Assembly: GCF_025947365.1 (NCBI RefSeq)
Contig: NZ_CP110012.1
Coordinates: 1,612,001 to 1,676,000 of the forward strand
DNA from: Flavobacterium sp. N502540
GTDB taxonomy: Bacteria; Bacteroidota; Bacteroidia; Flavobacteriales; Flavobacteriaceae
Length of the DNA stretch: 64,000 nt
Direction: 5' to 3'
Part shown: positions 46,011 to 54,642 of the stretch, piece by piece
Numbering within the stretch: the first letter of the stretch is position 1
Layout of the letters: each line of letters opens with the position of its first letter
Made by a program: the position numbers and the translations under genes
The notes under the pieces: model-generated
The model's input: the letters and a program-made list of their open reading frames with translations, nothing else
Database searches by the model: none
Told to the model about the DNA's origin: nothing

Positions 46011-47534
46011 ATGTCAAAGCAAGTTCGTGTGCGTTTTGCACCAAGTCCAACTGGACCATTACATATTGGCGGTGTTCGTACTGCCCTATTTAATTATTTA
46101 TTTGCAAAAAAACATAACGGTGTTTTTTATCTGAGAATTGAAGATACAGATCAGACTCGTTTTGTTCCAGGTGCTGAAGCTTATATTATGGAAGCGCTGG
46201 AGTGGTTAGGAATTGCTCCGGAAGAAACGATTGGAAAAAATGAAAAATTTGGTCCGTACAGACAAAGTGATCGTAAAGAAATATACCAAAAATATTCCGA
46301 TCAGCTGATCCAGTCTGGCTGGGCATATTATGCATTTGATACTCCAGAAGCTCTTGATGCACACAGAAAGCAACACGAAGCTGAAGGAAAAACGTTTATA
46401 TACAATCATCATAACCGTGAAAAGTTGGATACTTCTTTGGTAATTTCTGCCGATGAAACTGCTACAAGAATTGCCAATGGTGAACATTATGTCATTCGTT
46501 TTAAAACTCCGGTTGACGAAACTTTACATTTAAAAGATATTATTCGTGGTGATGTAAAATTTGAAACCAATTTATTGGATGACAAAGTATTATTCAAAAG
46601 TGACGGAATGCCAACGTATCACTTAGCCAGTATTGTGGATGATCATTTGATGGAAACTTCACATGTAATTCGTGGTGAAGAATGGCTTCCTTCTATGCCT
46701 CTTCACGTTTTATTGTACAGAGCTTTTGGTTGGGATGCTCCTGAATTTGCACACTTACCTTTGATTTTGAAACCGGTTGGAAATGGAAAATTAGCTAAAA
46801 GAGACGGTGACAAACTAGGATTTCCTGTTTTTCCATTGGAATGGAAAACGGAAGAAGGCATTTCATCCGGATACAGAGAAAAAGGATTTTTCCCGGAAGC
46901 AGTTGTAAACTTCCTGGCTTTGTTAGGATGGAACGATGGAACAGACAAGGAAATATTTTCTTTAGAAGAATTAGTAGCCTCTTTTGATTTGAACAGAGTT
47001 CATAAAGCGGGGGCAAAATTTGATCCTGAGAAAAATAAATGGTTCAATCATCAGCATCTTATCCAACAAAATGATGCCGATTTAGCAAAAAGCTTCTCTC
47101 CTATTTTAGAAGAAAAAGGCTTCTCTTCCTTCGTCTCCGCTCAGGAAGACATTGCAAAACTTACAAGAATTGTATCACTTATCAAAGAAAGAGCAAATTT
47201 CGTTTCAGAATTTTGGGATTTAACCGATTTCTTTTTCCAGACTCCAGACTCATATGATGAAAAAGCAAGTAAAAACTGGAAGGAAGAAACACCTGCTTTA
47301 ATGCAAGAATTAATTTCAGTTCTGGAAAATATTGAAGATTTTACTTCTGCCAATATTGAAACCATTGTAAAAGACTGGCTGACTAAAAATGAAATTGGTA
47401 TGGGAAAAGTCATGCAGCCTTTCAGACTTAGTTTAGTTGGAGCACTAAAAGGTCCTCACCTATTTGACATTGTTGAAATCATTGGAAAAGAAGAAACTAT
47501 TTCGAGAATTCAAAAAGCAATTTCAACTTTATAA
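46011..47534 (+). CDS. gltX: Glutamate--tRNA ligase
   Basis: 507 residues, class I synthetase that charges tRNA-Glu. The HIGH-type motif is H-I-G-G (18-21, in P-S-P-T-G-P-L-H-I-G-G-V-R-T-A). The KMSKS-type loop is K-L-A-K-R (about 262). The conserved E-D-T-D-Q-T-R and V-I-R-G-E-E-W are present. The C-terminal half is the helical anticodon-binding domain. A separate GlnRS gene (glnS, about 51.5-53.7 kb) means this enzyme is likely discriminating. Confidence 0.97.
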   Translation: MSKQVRVRFAPSPTGPLHIGGVRTALFNYLFAKKHNGVFYLRIEDTDQTRFVPGAEAYIMEALEWLGIAPEETIGKNEKFGPYRQSDRKEIYQKYSDQLIQSGWAYYAFDTPEALDAHRKQHEAEGKTFIYNHHNREKLDTSLVISADETATRIANGEHYVIRFKTPVDETLHLKDIIRGDVKFETNLLDDKVLFKSDGMPTYHLASIVDDHLMETSHVIRGEEWLPSMPLHVLLYRAFGWDAPEFAHLPLILKPVGNGKLAKRDGDKLGFPVFPLEWKTEEGISSGYREKGFFPEAVVNFLALLGWNDGTDKEIFSLEELVASFDLNRVHKAGAKFDPEKNKWFNHQHLIQQNDADLAKSFSPILEEKGFSSFVSAQEDIAKLTRIVSLIKERANFVSEFWDLTDFFFQTPDSYDEKASKNWKEETPALMQELISVLENIEDFTSANIETIVKDWLTKNEIGMGKVMQPFRLSLVGALKGPHLFDIVEIIGKEETISRIQKAISTL

Positions 47535-47556
47535 GAAGAATTCCATTTAAAAATAG

Positions 47557-47598
47557 AAACGCTAAGTAACATCAAACAAATGTTCTTAGCGTTTTTTT
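47557..47598 (+). terminator. gltX terminator
   Basis: Stem AAACGCTAAG (47557-47566) with CTTAGCGTTT (47585-47594), then T run. Confidence 0.85.
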
Positions 47599-47667
47599 AA
47601 TGTTTTAAAATTTTAAATTGGAAGAATATTCGTAATTTACAGCATCAAAAACTAAATCATTATCACC

Positions 47668-48651
47668 ATGAGTACACCTTTTATTATCATTTTAGTCCTG
47701 GCATTTTTTATACTAATGTCCTCCTTCTTTACCGTAAAACAACAATCGTCGGTAATTATAGAAAGATTTGGGAAATTTTTAAGCGTAAGAAATTCTGGAT
47801 TGCAACTTAAAATTCCTTTGGTTGACCGATTGGCCGGACGTGTAAATCTTAAAATACAACAGTTAGATGTTATTATTGAAACCAAAACCAGAGACAACGT
47901 TTTTATAAAAATGAAGGTTTCGGTACAATTCAAAGTTATTCAGGAAAAAGTATATGATGCTTTTTATAAATTAGAATATCCACATGATCAGATTACAGCT
48001 TATGTATTTGATGTGGTTCGTGCCGAAGTTCCTAAACTAAAATTGGATGACGTTTTTGAAAGAAAAGATGATATTGCTATTGCCGTAAAAAGAGAATTGA
48101 ATGAAGCGATGACTACTTATGGTTATGATATTATCAATACTTTGGTGACTGATATTGACCCTGACATTCAGGTAAAAAATGCCATGAACAGAATTAATGC
48201 CGCTGACAGAGAAAAAACTGCTGCTGAATTTGAAGCTGAAAGTTCCAGAATCAGAATCGTTGCAAAAGCAAAAGCCGAAGCCGAAAGTAAACGTTTACAA
48301 GGTCAAGGTATTGCAGATCAGCGTCGTGAAATTGCCCGAGGTCTTGTAGAAAGTGTTGAAGTTTTAAACAATGTTGGTATCAATTCTCAGGAAGCTTCTG
48401 CCCTAATTGTCGTTACACAACATTATGATACGTTACAGGCAATTGGTGCTGATGCCAATTCGAACCTAATCTTGTTACCAAATTCTCCACAAGCCGGAAG
48501 TGATATGCTCAACAATATGGTTGCTTCGTTTACAGCTTCTAACCAGGTTGGTGAAATGATGAAAAAAACGAACAAGAAAATTGAAAAAATAAAACCAATC
48601 GAACCACAACAATCCGGTTATGAAGATGATATTCAACCGGAAATAAAATAA
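47668..48651 (+). CDS. SPFH/Band 7 (stomatin-like) membrane protein
   Basis: 327 residues. One N-terminal hydrophobic segment (about 3-22). The SPFH domain spans about 25-200, with I-I-E-R-F-G-K-F and V-D-R-L-A-G-R-V. A helical tail follows, with A-D-R-E-K-T-A-A-E-F-E-A-E and the A-K-A-E-A-E-S-K repeat typical of QmcA/stomatin-type proteins. These form large cage-like oligomers in the inner membrane and can regulate FtsH-type proteolysis. No NfeD partner gene is next to it here. Confidence 0.9.
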   Translation: MSTPFIIILVLAFFILMSSFFTVKQQSSVIIERFGKFLSVRNSGLQLKIPLVDRLAGRVNLKIQQLDVIIETKTRDNVFIKMKVSVQFKVIQEKVYDAFYKLEYPHDQITAYVFDVVRAEVPKLKLDDVFERKDDIAIAVKRELNEAMTTYGYDIINTLVTDIDPDIQVKNAMNRINAADREKTAAEFEAESSRIRIVAKAKAEAESKRLQGQGIADQRREIARGLVESVEVLNNVGINSQEASALIVVTQHYDTLQAIGADANSNLILLPNSPQAGSDMLNNMVASFTASNQVGEMMKKTNKKIEKIKPIEPQQSGYEDDIQPEIK

Positions 48652-48661
48652 TTTAAAAAAG

Positions 48662-48688
48662 AAAAAGAGGCTTATTTGCCTCTTTTTT
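48662..48688. terminator. Bidirectional terminator after the SPFH gene
   Basis: AAAAAGAGGC pairs with GCCTCTTTTT around a short loop. The stop codon of the minus-strand gene lies in the loop (48672-48674) and its last residues K-K-R-G-K overlap one stem arm. Confidence 0.9.
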
Positions 48689-48926
48689 TATTTATAAACC
48701 AATTGATAATATAGGGTAAAATGGATTGCAAAATTTGTGGATACGAATTGAAGAAATACTCTTTATAAGAAGAAAATACTCCGTTAATTACATTTTGCGG
48801 TGTTATAGACTCCTTCGTTTTTTGAAAACTTAATACTAATTTTTGGTAATTAATATCTTTCTCCAATTTCAGAATTTCTAAATCTCTTTCGATTTCAGCG
48901 TACGATGAATATTTTTTTGTCTCCAT
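48672..48926 (-). CDS. Small DUF6327-like protein
   Basis: 84 residues. The N-terminal half is helical and charged (M-E-T-K-K-Y-S-S-Y-A-E-I-E-R-D-L-E-I-L), the C-terminus ends with a short hydrophobic stretch (I-L-Q-S-I-L-P-Y-I-I-N-W-F-I) and a basic tail, suggesting association with the inner face of the membrane. It matches what I recall of DUF6327 in flavobacteria. It is 2 bp from the holin-like gene, and they are probably co-transcribed with the YtxH gene upstream. Confidence 0.7.
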   Translation of the reverse strand: METKKYSSYAEIERDLEILKLEKDINYQKLVLSFQKTKESITPQNVINGVFSSYKEYFFNSYPQILQSILPYIINWFINKKRGK

Positions 48927-48928
48927 AA

Positions 48929-49279
48929 TTAATCATTAAAAAATATTTCTGAAAATTTCTCCAAAATTGGTCCTTCTACAAACTTATCTTTTACAAAGAA
49001 AAGTAGTATTGTTGCCAAAAGATATATCCCTCCTACTGTCAGGAATCCTAAAGTGTAACTTCCAAACAAATTGCTAAAAGCGAATGCAGCTGCAACAGAT
49101 CCAAAAAGTAATACCATTCCAACACACAATAAAATCAAAGTAAACTTAAAAATTAATGTGGTCGATTTCATTGCGACCTTAAAACCCCAAAGTTTATAAT
49201 AGGCCAAATGACTGTCGAGATAAATTTTAGCCTGATCCTGAATATTTTCAGTATTCTCTTTTAATTCTTCAAAAGCCAT
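48929..49279 (-). CDS. Holin-X/DUF1469-like membrane protein
   Basis: 116 residues from the ATG at 49279; an upstream in-frame start at 49309 would add a non-conserved tail of 10 residues. Two strong membrane helices (about 45-72 and 78-102) follow a helical amphipathic N-terminus (L-K-E-N-T-E-N-I-Q-D-Q-A-K). The protein is annotated in relatives as phage-holin-family, but it is chromosomal and not linked to phage genes here. Together with the DUF6327 and YtxH genes it forms a three-gene block common in flavobacteria. Confidence 0.75.
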   Translation of the reverse strand: MAFEELKENTENIQDQAKIYLDSHLAYYKLWGFKVAMKSTTLIFKFTLILLCVGMVLLFGSVAAAFAFSNLFGSYTLGFLTVGGIYLLATILLFFVKDKFVEGPILEKFSEIFFND

Positions 49280-49405
49280 AGTTGTAGTTTTGGTTAAAAA
49301 AAGAAGCACAAAACTTATGATTTAAAAATTGTCATTTGGTTATTCTAAGAATAAAATAACCGAAACAATCCAACAAATCATTCTAAGCTTTGTGCTTCCG
49401 GATTA

Positions 49406-49732
49406 TTATTTCTGAAGTTTAGCGTTTTGTGCTTTTAAATCAGCCAGTTTAGCTTCTAAAAAACTAATTACTTCTTCAGTTTTATAACTCATATTTGAAA
49501 GTAGCTCTCCATAAGTTCCATCTAAATTTTCTTTTGCATGCGTAAACTTTTCACGCAGTACTTCAGAACTTGCTGAAAGTGAATCTTTTAAATTATGCGC
49601 CGCATCATCTAAACCTTCTTTCAGTTTAGCACGAGTTTTAGATCCTTTATCAGGAGCAAATAAAATTCCAATCGCTGCACCAGCGGCCGCAGCACCTATA
49701 ATTGCTGCTACAGTATTTAGATTCTTTGACAT
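49406..49732 (-). CDS. YtxH domain protein
   Basis: 108 residues. The N-terminus has a Gly/Ala-rich helix with the YtxH signature (A-A-G-A-A-I-G-I-L-F-A-P-D-K-G-S-K-T-R), then an amphipathic helical region. Family members are stress-induced in other bacteria; the molecular role is unknown. It is first of the three-gene block (YtxH, holin-like, DUF6327). Confidence 0.85.
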   Translation of the reverse strand: MSKNLNTVAAIIGAAAAGAAIGILFAPDKGSKTRAKLKEGLDDAAHNLKDSLSASSEVLREKFTHAKENLDGTYGELLSNMSYKTEEVISFLEAKLADLKAQNAKLQK

Positions 49733-49822
49733 AATATTTAATTTAAGTGATTAATAAAGGTACTCTTTTTTTAAACTATAAAATATTGACTTGATGTTAT
49801 TTAATAAAAGTTAACACAAAAT

Positions 49823-50302
49823 TTAATACGCATAAGCTACTGCTTCATACTTTCCATCTGCTTTTTCAACAATGCTCACAAATGGATATCCATTTGAAGC
49901 CGATTTTGCTTTTATTCTCATTGCAGTCTGTTTCTGATTTGCAAGTGGCGACTCCCCTTTTGTCTTCGTTGATACTCCTGAAAAATTAGCTACTTGTTTC
50001 AAACCGGCTGTTTTCTCCTGAGGCAAAACGGTAACAAATTTGTAATCTGACTTAGAATCAACCAGAACTTTATCGCTTATTTTTTTAATTTCTTTTGTTT
50101 CTTTATTCGTCAATTGTGAAACTGCGTACTTACTAATTTTCTGTTCTTCTCTACTCCCATCTAATGAATAATAAATTAAATCATTTTCCTGTTTGATGAA
50201 ATTAACATCCAATTGTTCTCCATTGTGTTTTGTAATTTGGTGCGTTTGACCAATTGTAAGATTTGCAAATAAAAACGACAGTGTAATAATAATATTTTTC
50301 AT
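49823..50302 (-). CDS. Small exported protein, function unknown
   Basis: 159 residues with a signal peptide (residues 1-18, ending I-G-Q). The mature part opens with a region of short strands (H-N-G-E-Q-L-D-V-N-F-I-K-Q-E-N-D-L-I-Y-Y-S) like small beta-barrel or SH3-like folds, then a basic linker and a short strand-rich end (G-K-Y-E-A-V-A-Y-A-Y). No family recognised. It faces a 1.2-kb non-coding region. Confidence 0.7.
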   Translation of the reverse strand: MKNIIITLSFLFANLTIGQTHQITKHNGEQLDVNFIKQENDLIYYSLDGSREEQKISKYAVSQLTNKETKEIKKISDKVLVDSKSDYKFVTVLPQEKTAGLKQVANFSGVSTKTKGESPLANQKQTAMRIKAKSASNGYPFVSIVEKADGKYEAVAYAY

Positions 50303-51545
50303 AACTAAATAAATTTAAAATTGTTTGCAGTCAAAAATTGAAAATCAAAATTTGAAACTATCAGTATGAATAATTCTATAATTTTTAACATTATGAAACT
50401 ACTTTGAAAAAATACTTATCCGCTGAAATATTATCAAAATGAGATCACAATGAAAATTAGAATATAAAACGATTGGCAAGAATTCATTTTCAGAATTAAA
50501 ACTAAAGTAAAAATGAATCATTTTTAAACTTTAGCCCAACTCACTTTTCGATTCTCAGCTTTCGTTTTAAATTATCGAAAAACCATTTTCAATTTGACAT
50601 TTGCATAAAAATACGAACTTTATAAACAATTGTGTGTTAATAACCCGTTAAACTGAGAAAAATAACATCAAAAACTAAAATAAAGGCCGTAAATCAACGA
50701 TTATTCAATAAATGAGTTATGAGGTGGGAGAAATAAAAAATTACCATAAAACTACTCTATTAAAGTCATTTTTAATATAAAACATCTATAAATTTAAAAA
50801 ACAAAATAGTTTTTATAAATAATAGATAAAAACATAACAAAATTAAAATTTTATAATCAAAATAAATAATAAACTAATTGGTTAAAATTCCTATCTAAAT
50901 CTTTCTTTTGAACCAAATTCTTCTTCCGATTTACAAAAATTAGATAACTATGAATTTTGCAAGCAATAATGAGTTCTCAATCTAAAAAATATACCCTAAA
51001 AATAGCTAAAATTAATATTAGCTTTATTTTTGAATCATTTTTTAAAAGATGACAAATAACTCCACTGATTATTTTTTCTATCTTAAATTTAATTTATGAA
51101 AGTCATTTTTAATCTACAAAAACTATAAAATTAATACATTAAATAATTTTTATAAATAATAAATAAAAACTTAATTACAATAAAATTTAATAGACAAAAT
51201 TAATTATTATAGTTTTCACTTTTCATGTTGCTTCAAAAGTGATAAGATTGAATAAATTCTTTTGAAAATTTGCAAAATCGGTCGAATTCATAACTTTTTA
51301 CATAATCTGATGTTCAAAAGCAGCAAATCAGACTAAAATAAAAGCTAAAATTAAAATAAAGCTAAATTTTTAACTATTTTTACAAATATGATAAATGAGT
51401 CGAAAGAAGTTTTTTTATCGCTTAAAATCAACTTATGAAGGCTGTTTTTAATCTAAAAACTCTATAAATTTTTAAATATTAATAGAAAATACAAATAATA
51501 AAAAAAGCGCTTAGAAAAAGCGCTTTTTAATAGATTATAATTATA
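50303..51545. repeat. 1.2-kb non-coding region with three diverged ~338-bp repeats
   Basis: No plausible gene. A recognisable segment (GTCATTTTTAAT followed by ...TATAAAT/A... and TTTTTATAAATAATA-ATAAAAAC) occurs at about 50757-50835, 51096-51175 and, weaker, 51434-51505, spaced about 338 bp. The in-between DNA also aligns loosely (for example TTTGCAAG/AAAT-AGTT and GCTAAAATTAA). Very AT-rich. Confidence 0.6.
51501..51530 (-). terminator. glnS terminator
   Basis: Palindromic stem AAAAAAGCGCTT / AAGCGCTTTTT-like with a short loop, immediately after the glnS stop. Confidence 0.85.
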
Positions 51546-53663
51546 TTATTTTTGAATCATTTCAGAAAGAATTTCAATTTCTCTCTCCGAAGCATTTTTT
51601 GGAGGATTTGAATGTAGCTTCAAAATATCTTCTTCAAATTGCTTTCTTAAACTTTCATTTTCTAAATCTCTTAAATTTAAAAGTGCTTTAGATCTCACAT
51701 AAGTAGATTCACTGCGAAGAGACATCGTGTACAATTTTTTAATATCGTCTTCTTCAAAATCAGGAGATTTCAAACTTGAGTATTTTAGAATAAACTGAGC
51801 AAACAACAATGATCCTTTATTATTGTTAATATTCTTCTTTAAAGAATTTTGCAACAACGAAAAACTAGAAACATTTTTGATGCTCTCCCCTATTGCACTT
51901 TCAATGGCAATACGTTCTGCTTTTGTCTCCACTTTGAAATATTTATTGATATCCTTCAAAGAATTGTTGATACTATTTTCTTCTTTTTTACCCTTCTCCT
52001 CCCAGGCATCTTTTAGTCCAACTGTTTTGTTAAATACTAATTTTGAAGGAGTTGAATCTTTATCCACAGTAAAATAACCCAAACGTTGAAATTGAAATTT
52101 ATCTTCATTTTGAGCTGTAGCCAAACTTGGTTCAACAAATCCTGTAATGATGTCCAACGAATTTGGGTTTACAAAATCTAAGAAATTTTTCTCTTTATAA
52201 CTGTCCGGAGCTTCATCTGTAAACAAACGATCGTACATACGAACTTCTGCTTCAACTGCATGCTGAATGGAAACCCAATGTAAGGTTCCGGATACTTTTC
52301 TCTGACTTGCTTCTGTCCCGCTTCCGCTTAAAGAATCAGTGTCATAACTTACATGAATCTCTGTAATATTACCTTCTGAATCTTTTATAACACTTTCTCC
52401 TTTAATGATATAAGCATTTTTTAGACGCACTTCTTTTCCCAAAGTAAGACGGAAAAATTTAGCAGGAGCATCTTCTAAAAAGTCTTCTCTTTCGATATAT
52501 AATTCTCTTGAAAAAGGTACTTTTCTAAAACCTGCATTTTCATCTTCCTGATTATTTTCGGCTTCCAACCACTCCTCTTTTCCTTCAGGATAATTTGTAA
52601 TTACCAATTTTACCGGATCTAAAACGGCCATTACACGTGGTGCAATTTTATTCAAATCTTCGCGGATACAGAATTCTAAAACAGATACACTGATCAGGTT
52701 ATCACGTTTTGCAATACCAATTGTATTAGCAAAATTACGTAAAGATGCAGCAGTATAACCTCTTCTTCTTAGTCCCGAAATGGTTGACATTCTAGGATCA
52801 TCCCAACCGTTAACATGCTTTTCCTTAACTAGTTGCTGTAATTTTCTTTTGCTTACAACTGTATGTGAAAGATTACGTCTGGCAAATTCTCTCTGCTTCG
52901 GACGTAATTTATTATCTTCAAAAATTTGGTCTAAAAACCAATCGTATAATTCACGGTGAGGTAAAAATTCCAGTGTACAAAATGAGTGTGAAATTTGCTC
53001 TAAATAATCACTTTGTCCATGTGCCCAATCGTACATTGGGTAGATTTTCCAGTTATCCCCTGTTCTATGATGATGTTTGTGTAAAATTCTGTACATGATA
53101 GGATCACGCATCAACATATTGGTTGATTTCATGTCTATTTTGGCACGAAGAATATGAGTACCAGCCTCAAATTCACCACTTTTCATTCTTTCGAACAGGT
53201 CTAAATTCTCTTCGACTGAACGATTTCTATACGGGCTATCAGTTCCTATCGTTGACGGAGTTCCTTTTTGAATCGCCATTTCTTCTGAAGTCTGACTGTC
53301 TACATAAGCTTTATCTTTCTTAATTAACAGAACTGCCCAATCGTATAATTGTTGAAAATAATCTGAAGCATATCGTTCTTCTGACCAGGTATATCCCAGC
53401 CATTCTACATCTTTTTTTATAGCATCAACAAACTCCTGCTCTTCTTTTTCAGGATTTGTATCATCAAAACGTAAATTCACGGGTGACTGATAATCAAGTC
53501 CTAAACCAAAATTTAATGCAATAGAACTTGCATGCCCAATGTGCAAATAGCCATTTGGTTCTGGTGGAAAACGAAAATGAAGCTTGGTTTTAGAAAGACC
53601 TGATTTCAAATCTTCTTCTATGATTTGTTCAATAAAATTGAGTGATTTCTCTTCTGATGCCAT
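51546..53663 (-). CDS. glnS: Glutamine--tRNA ligase with C-terminal extension
   Basis: 705 residues. Class I synthetase that charges tRNA-Gln. H-I-G-H (41-44), G-W-D-D-P-R-M-S-T-I-S-G-L-R-R and V-V-S-K-R (KMSKS equivalent) are visible, followed by the two-barrel anticodon-binding region, which ends about 565 (D-A-W-E-E-K-G-K-K). An additional 140 residues are helical (K-A-L-L-N-L-R-D-L and S-E-R-E-I-E-I-L-S-E). Relatives are annotated as having a YqeY-like fusion, but I do not see a convincing YqeY signature. Direct charging makes GatCAB unnecessary for Gln. Confidence 0.93.
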   Translation of the reverse strand: MASEEKSLNFIEQIIEEDLKSGLSKTKLHFRFPPEPNGYLHIGHASSIALNFGLGLDYQSPVNLRFDDTNPEKEEQEFVDAIKKDVEWLGYTWSEERYASDYFQQLYDWAVLLIKKDKAYVDSQTSEEMAIQKGTPSTIGTDSPYRNRSVEENLDLFERMKSGEFEAGTHILRAKIDMKSTNMLMRDPIMYRILHKHHHRTGDNWKIYPMYDWAHGQSDYLEQISHSFCTLEFLPHRELYDWFLDQIFEDNKLRPKQREFARRNLSHTVVSKRKLQQLVKEKHVNGWDDPRMSTISGLRRRGYTAASLRNFANTIGIAKRDNLISVSVLEFCIREDLNKIAPRVMAVLDPVKLVITNYPEGKEEWLEAENNQEDENAGFRKVPFSRELYIEREDFLEDAPAKFFRLTLGKEVRLKNAYIIKGESVIKDSEGNITEIHVSYDTDSLSGSGTEASQRKVSGTLHWVSIQHAVEAEVRMYDRLFTDEAPDSYKEKNFLDFVNPNSLDIITGFVEPSLATAQNEDKFQFQRLGYFTVDKDSTPSKLVFNKTVGLKDAWEEKGKKEENSINNSLKDINKYFKVETKAERIAIESAIGESIKNVSSFSLLQNSLKKNINNNKGSLLFAQFILKYSSLKSPDFEEDDIKKLYTMSLRSESTYVRSKALLNLRDLENESLRKQFEEDILKLHSNPPKNASEREIEILSEMIQK

Positions 53664-53789
53664 TATTTTATAGTAATTTTAGCAAAGATAAAAAAGTTTA
53701 CAGTTTTCGGTTTACAGTTTACGGTTTTCTTTAGAAACTTCTCAGTAAACGTGCAACTTGGAACATAAAACCTGAAACTAAAATTAAAA

Positions 53790-54149
53790 ATGGGAGTTAT
53801 AAAATTAAAAAACATCCGTACTTTTTCCTACCATGGATGTTTAATTGAAGAAGGAAAAATTGGATCTGATTACACAGTTGATCTAAAAATCAAAACTAAT
53901 TTACAAAAATCAGCACAAACAGATCATTTGTTAGATACTGTTGATTACGTTCATTTGAACAAAATTGTAACCGAAGAAATGGCAATTCGCTCTCATTTAT
54001 TAGAGCATGTAGCCAAAAGAATCAATATTCGTGTACTTTCAGAGATTGAAATGATAGAAAAAACTACTGTTTGGGTTTCTAAGATAAATCCTCCTATTGG
54101 TGGTGATGTTGAAACAGTTACTATAAAAATGACGGAAACGAGAAAATAA
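53790..54149 (+). CDS. folB: Dihydroneopterin aldolase
   Basis: 119 residues, the usual size. It cleaves 7,8-dihydroneopterin to 6-hydroxymethyl-dihydropterin and glycolaldehyde in folate synthesis. Motifs: F-S-Y-H-G-C-L-I-E-E (substrate-contact Tyr-His-Gly), D-Y-V-H-L-N-K-I-V, the L-L-E-H-V-A segment with the conserved Glu, and P-P-I-G-G-D-V-E-T-V. It is upstream of the tRNA-Cys gene in the same orientation and has no terminator before it. Confidence 0.93.
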   Translation: MGVIKLKNIRTFSYHGCLIEEGKIGSDYTVDLKIKTNLQKSAQTDHLLDTVDYVHLNKIVTEEMAIRSHLLEHVAKRINIRVLSEIEMIEKTTVWVSKINPPIGGDVETVTIKMTETRK

Positions 54150-54243
54150 TTTTTTCTTTAAAAATGCTAATTTTTTAAAATAGTTACTTTGAAACTTTTG
54201 AAATTTAAAGATTTTAGTTACTTTTGCCATCCGTTCAAGTAAT

Positions 54244-54314
54244 GGCGTCGTGGCCGAGCGGCTAGGCTGGGCTCTGCAAAAGCTCCTACTCCGGTTCGAA
54301 TCCGGACGATGCCT
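54244..54314 (+). tRNA. tRNA-Cys (GCA)
   Basis: Complete cloverleaf. The acceptor GGCGTCG pairs with CGATGCC, the anticodon stem GGGCT/AGCTC holds the loop CTGCAAA with anticodon GCA, and the T arm TCCGG-TTCGAAT-CCGGA is perfect. Discriminator base T, as in other tRNA-Cys. CCA is not encoded. A perfect terminator hairpin (AACCTCTAAA / TTTAGAGGTT) follows within a few bases. Confidence 0.97.
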
Positions 54315-54620
54315 CAAAAACCTCTAAAGAAATTTAGAGGTTTTTTTTATGTTTAATTTTTAGAAAAAATTAGATAAAGATTTATGTTCGAATCCACACG
54401 ATACTTCAAAACCTCTAAAGAAATTTAGAGGTTTTTTTTATGTTTAATTTTTAGAAAAAATTAGATAAAGATTTATGTTCGAATCCACACGATACTTCAA
54501 AACCTCTAAAGAAATTTAGAGGTTTTTTATGTTTAATTTTTAAAAAAAATTAGATAAAGATTTATGTTCGAATCCACACGATACTTCAAAACCTCTAAAG
54601 AAATTTAGAGGTTTTTTTAT
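54295..54620. repeat. Tandem repeats of the tRNA-Cys 3' end plus its terminator
   Basis: The segment from the T-loop (ttcgaatcc) through the terminator (acctctaaagaaatttagaggt) and an AT spacer recurs with period 89-92 bp: the tRNA itself at 54295, then 54387, 54478 and 54567. The three downstream copies are almost identical to each other and share the same changes against the tRNA (ccggacgatgcct to ccacacgatactt). They cannot fold into tRNAs. The last copy ends at about 54620. Confidence 0.92.
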
Positions 54621-54642
54621 GCCTAAATTTTCCATCAATCTT

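Noticed and set aside
48929..49309. Phage or prophage remnant suggested by a holin-like gene
   Set aside because: No other phage gene, integrase or attachment site near it; the family is chromosomal in flavobacteria.
54387..54620. Three possible extra tRNA genes after tRNA-Cys
   Set aside because: Only the T-loop, 3' strand and terminator are present; acceptor 5' strand, D arm and anticodon arm are missing.
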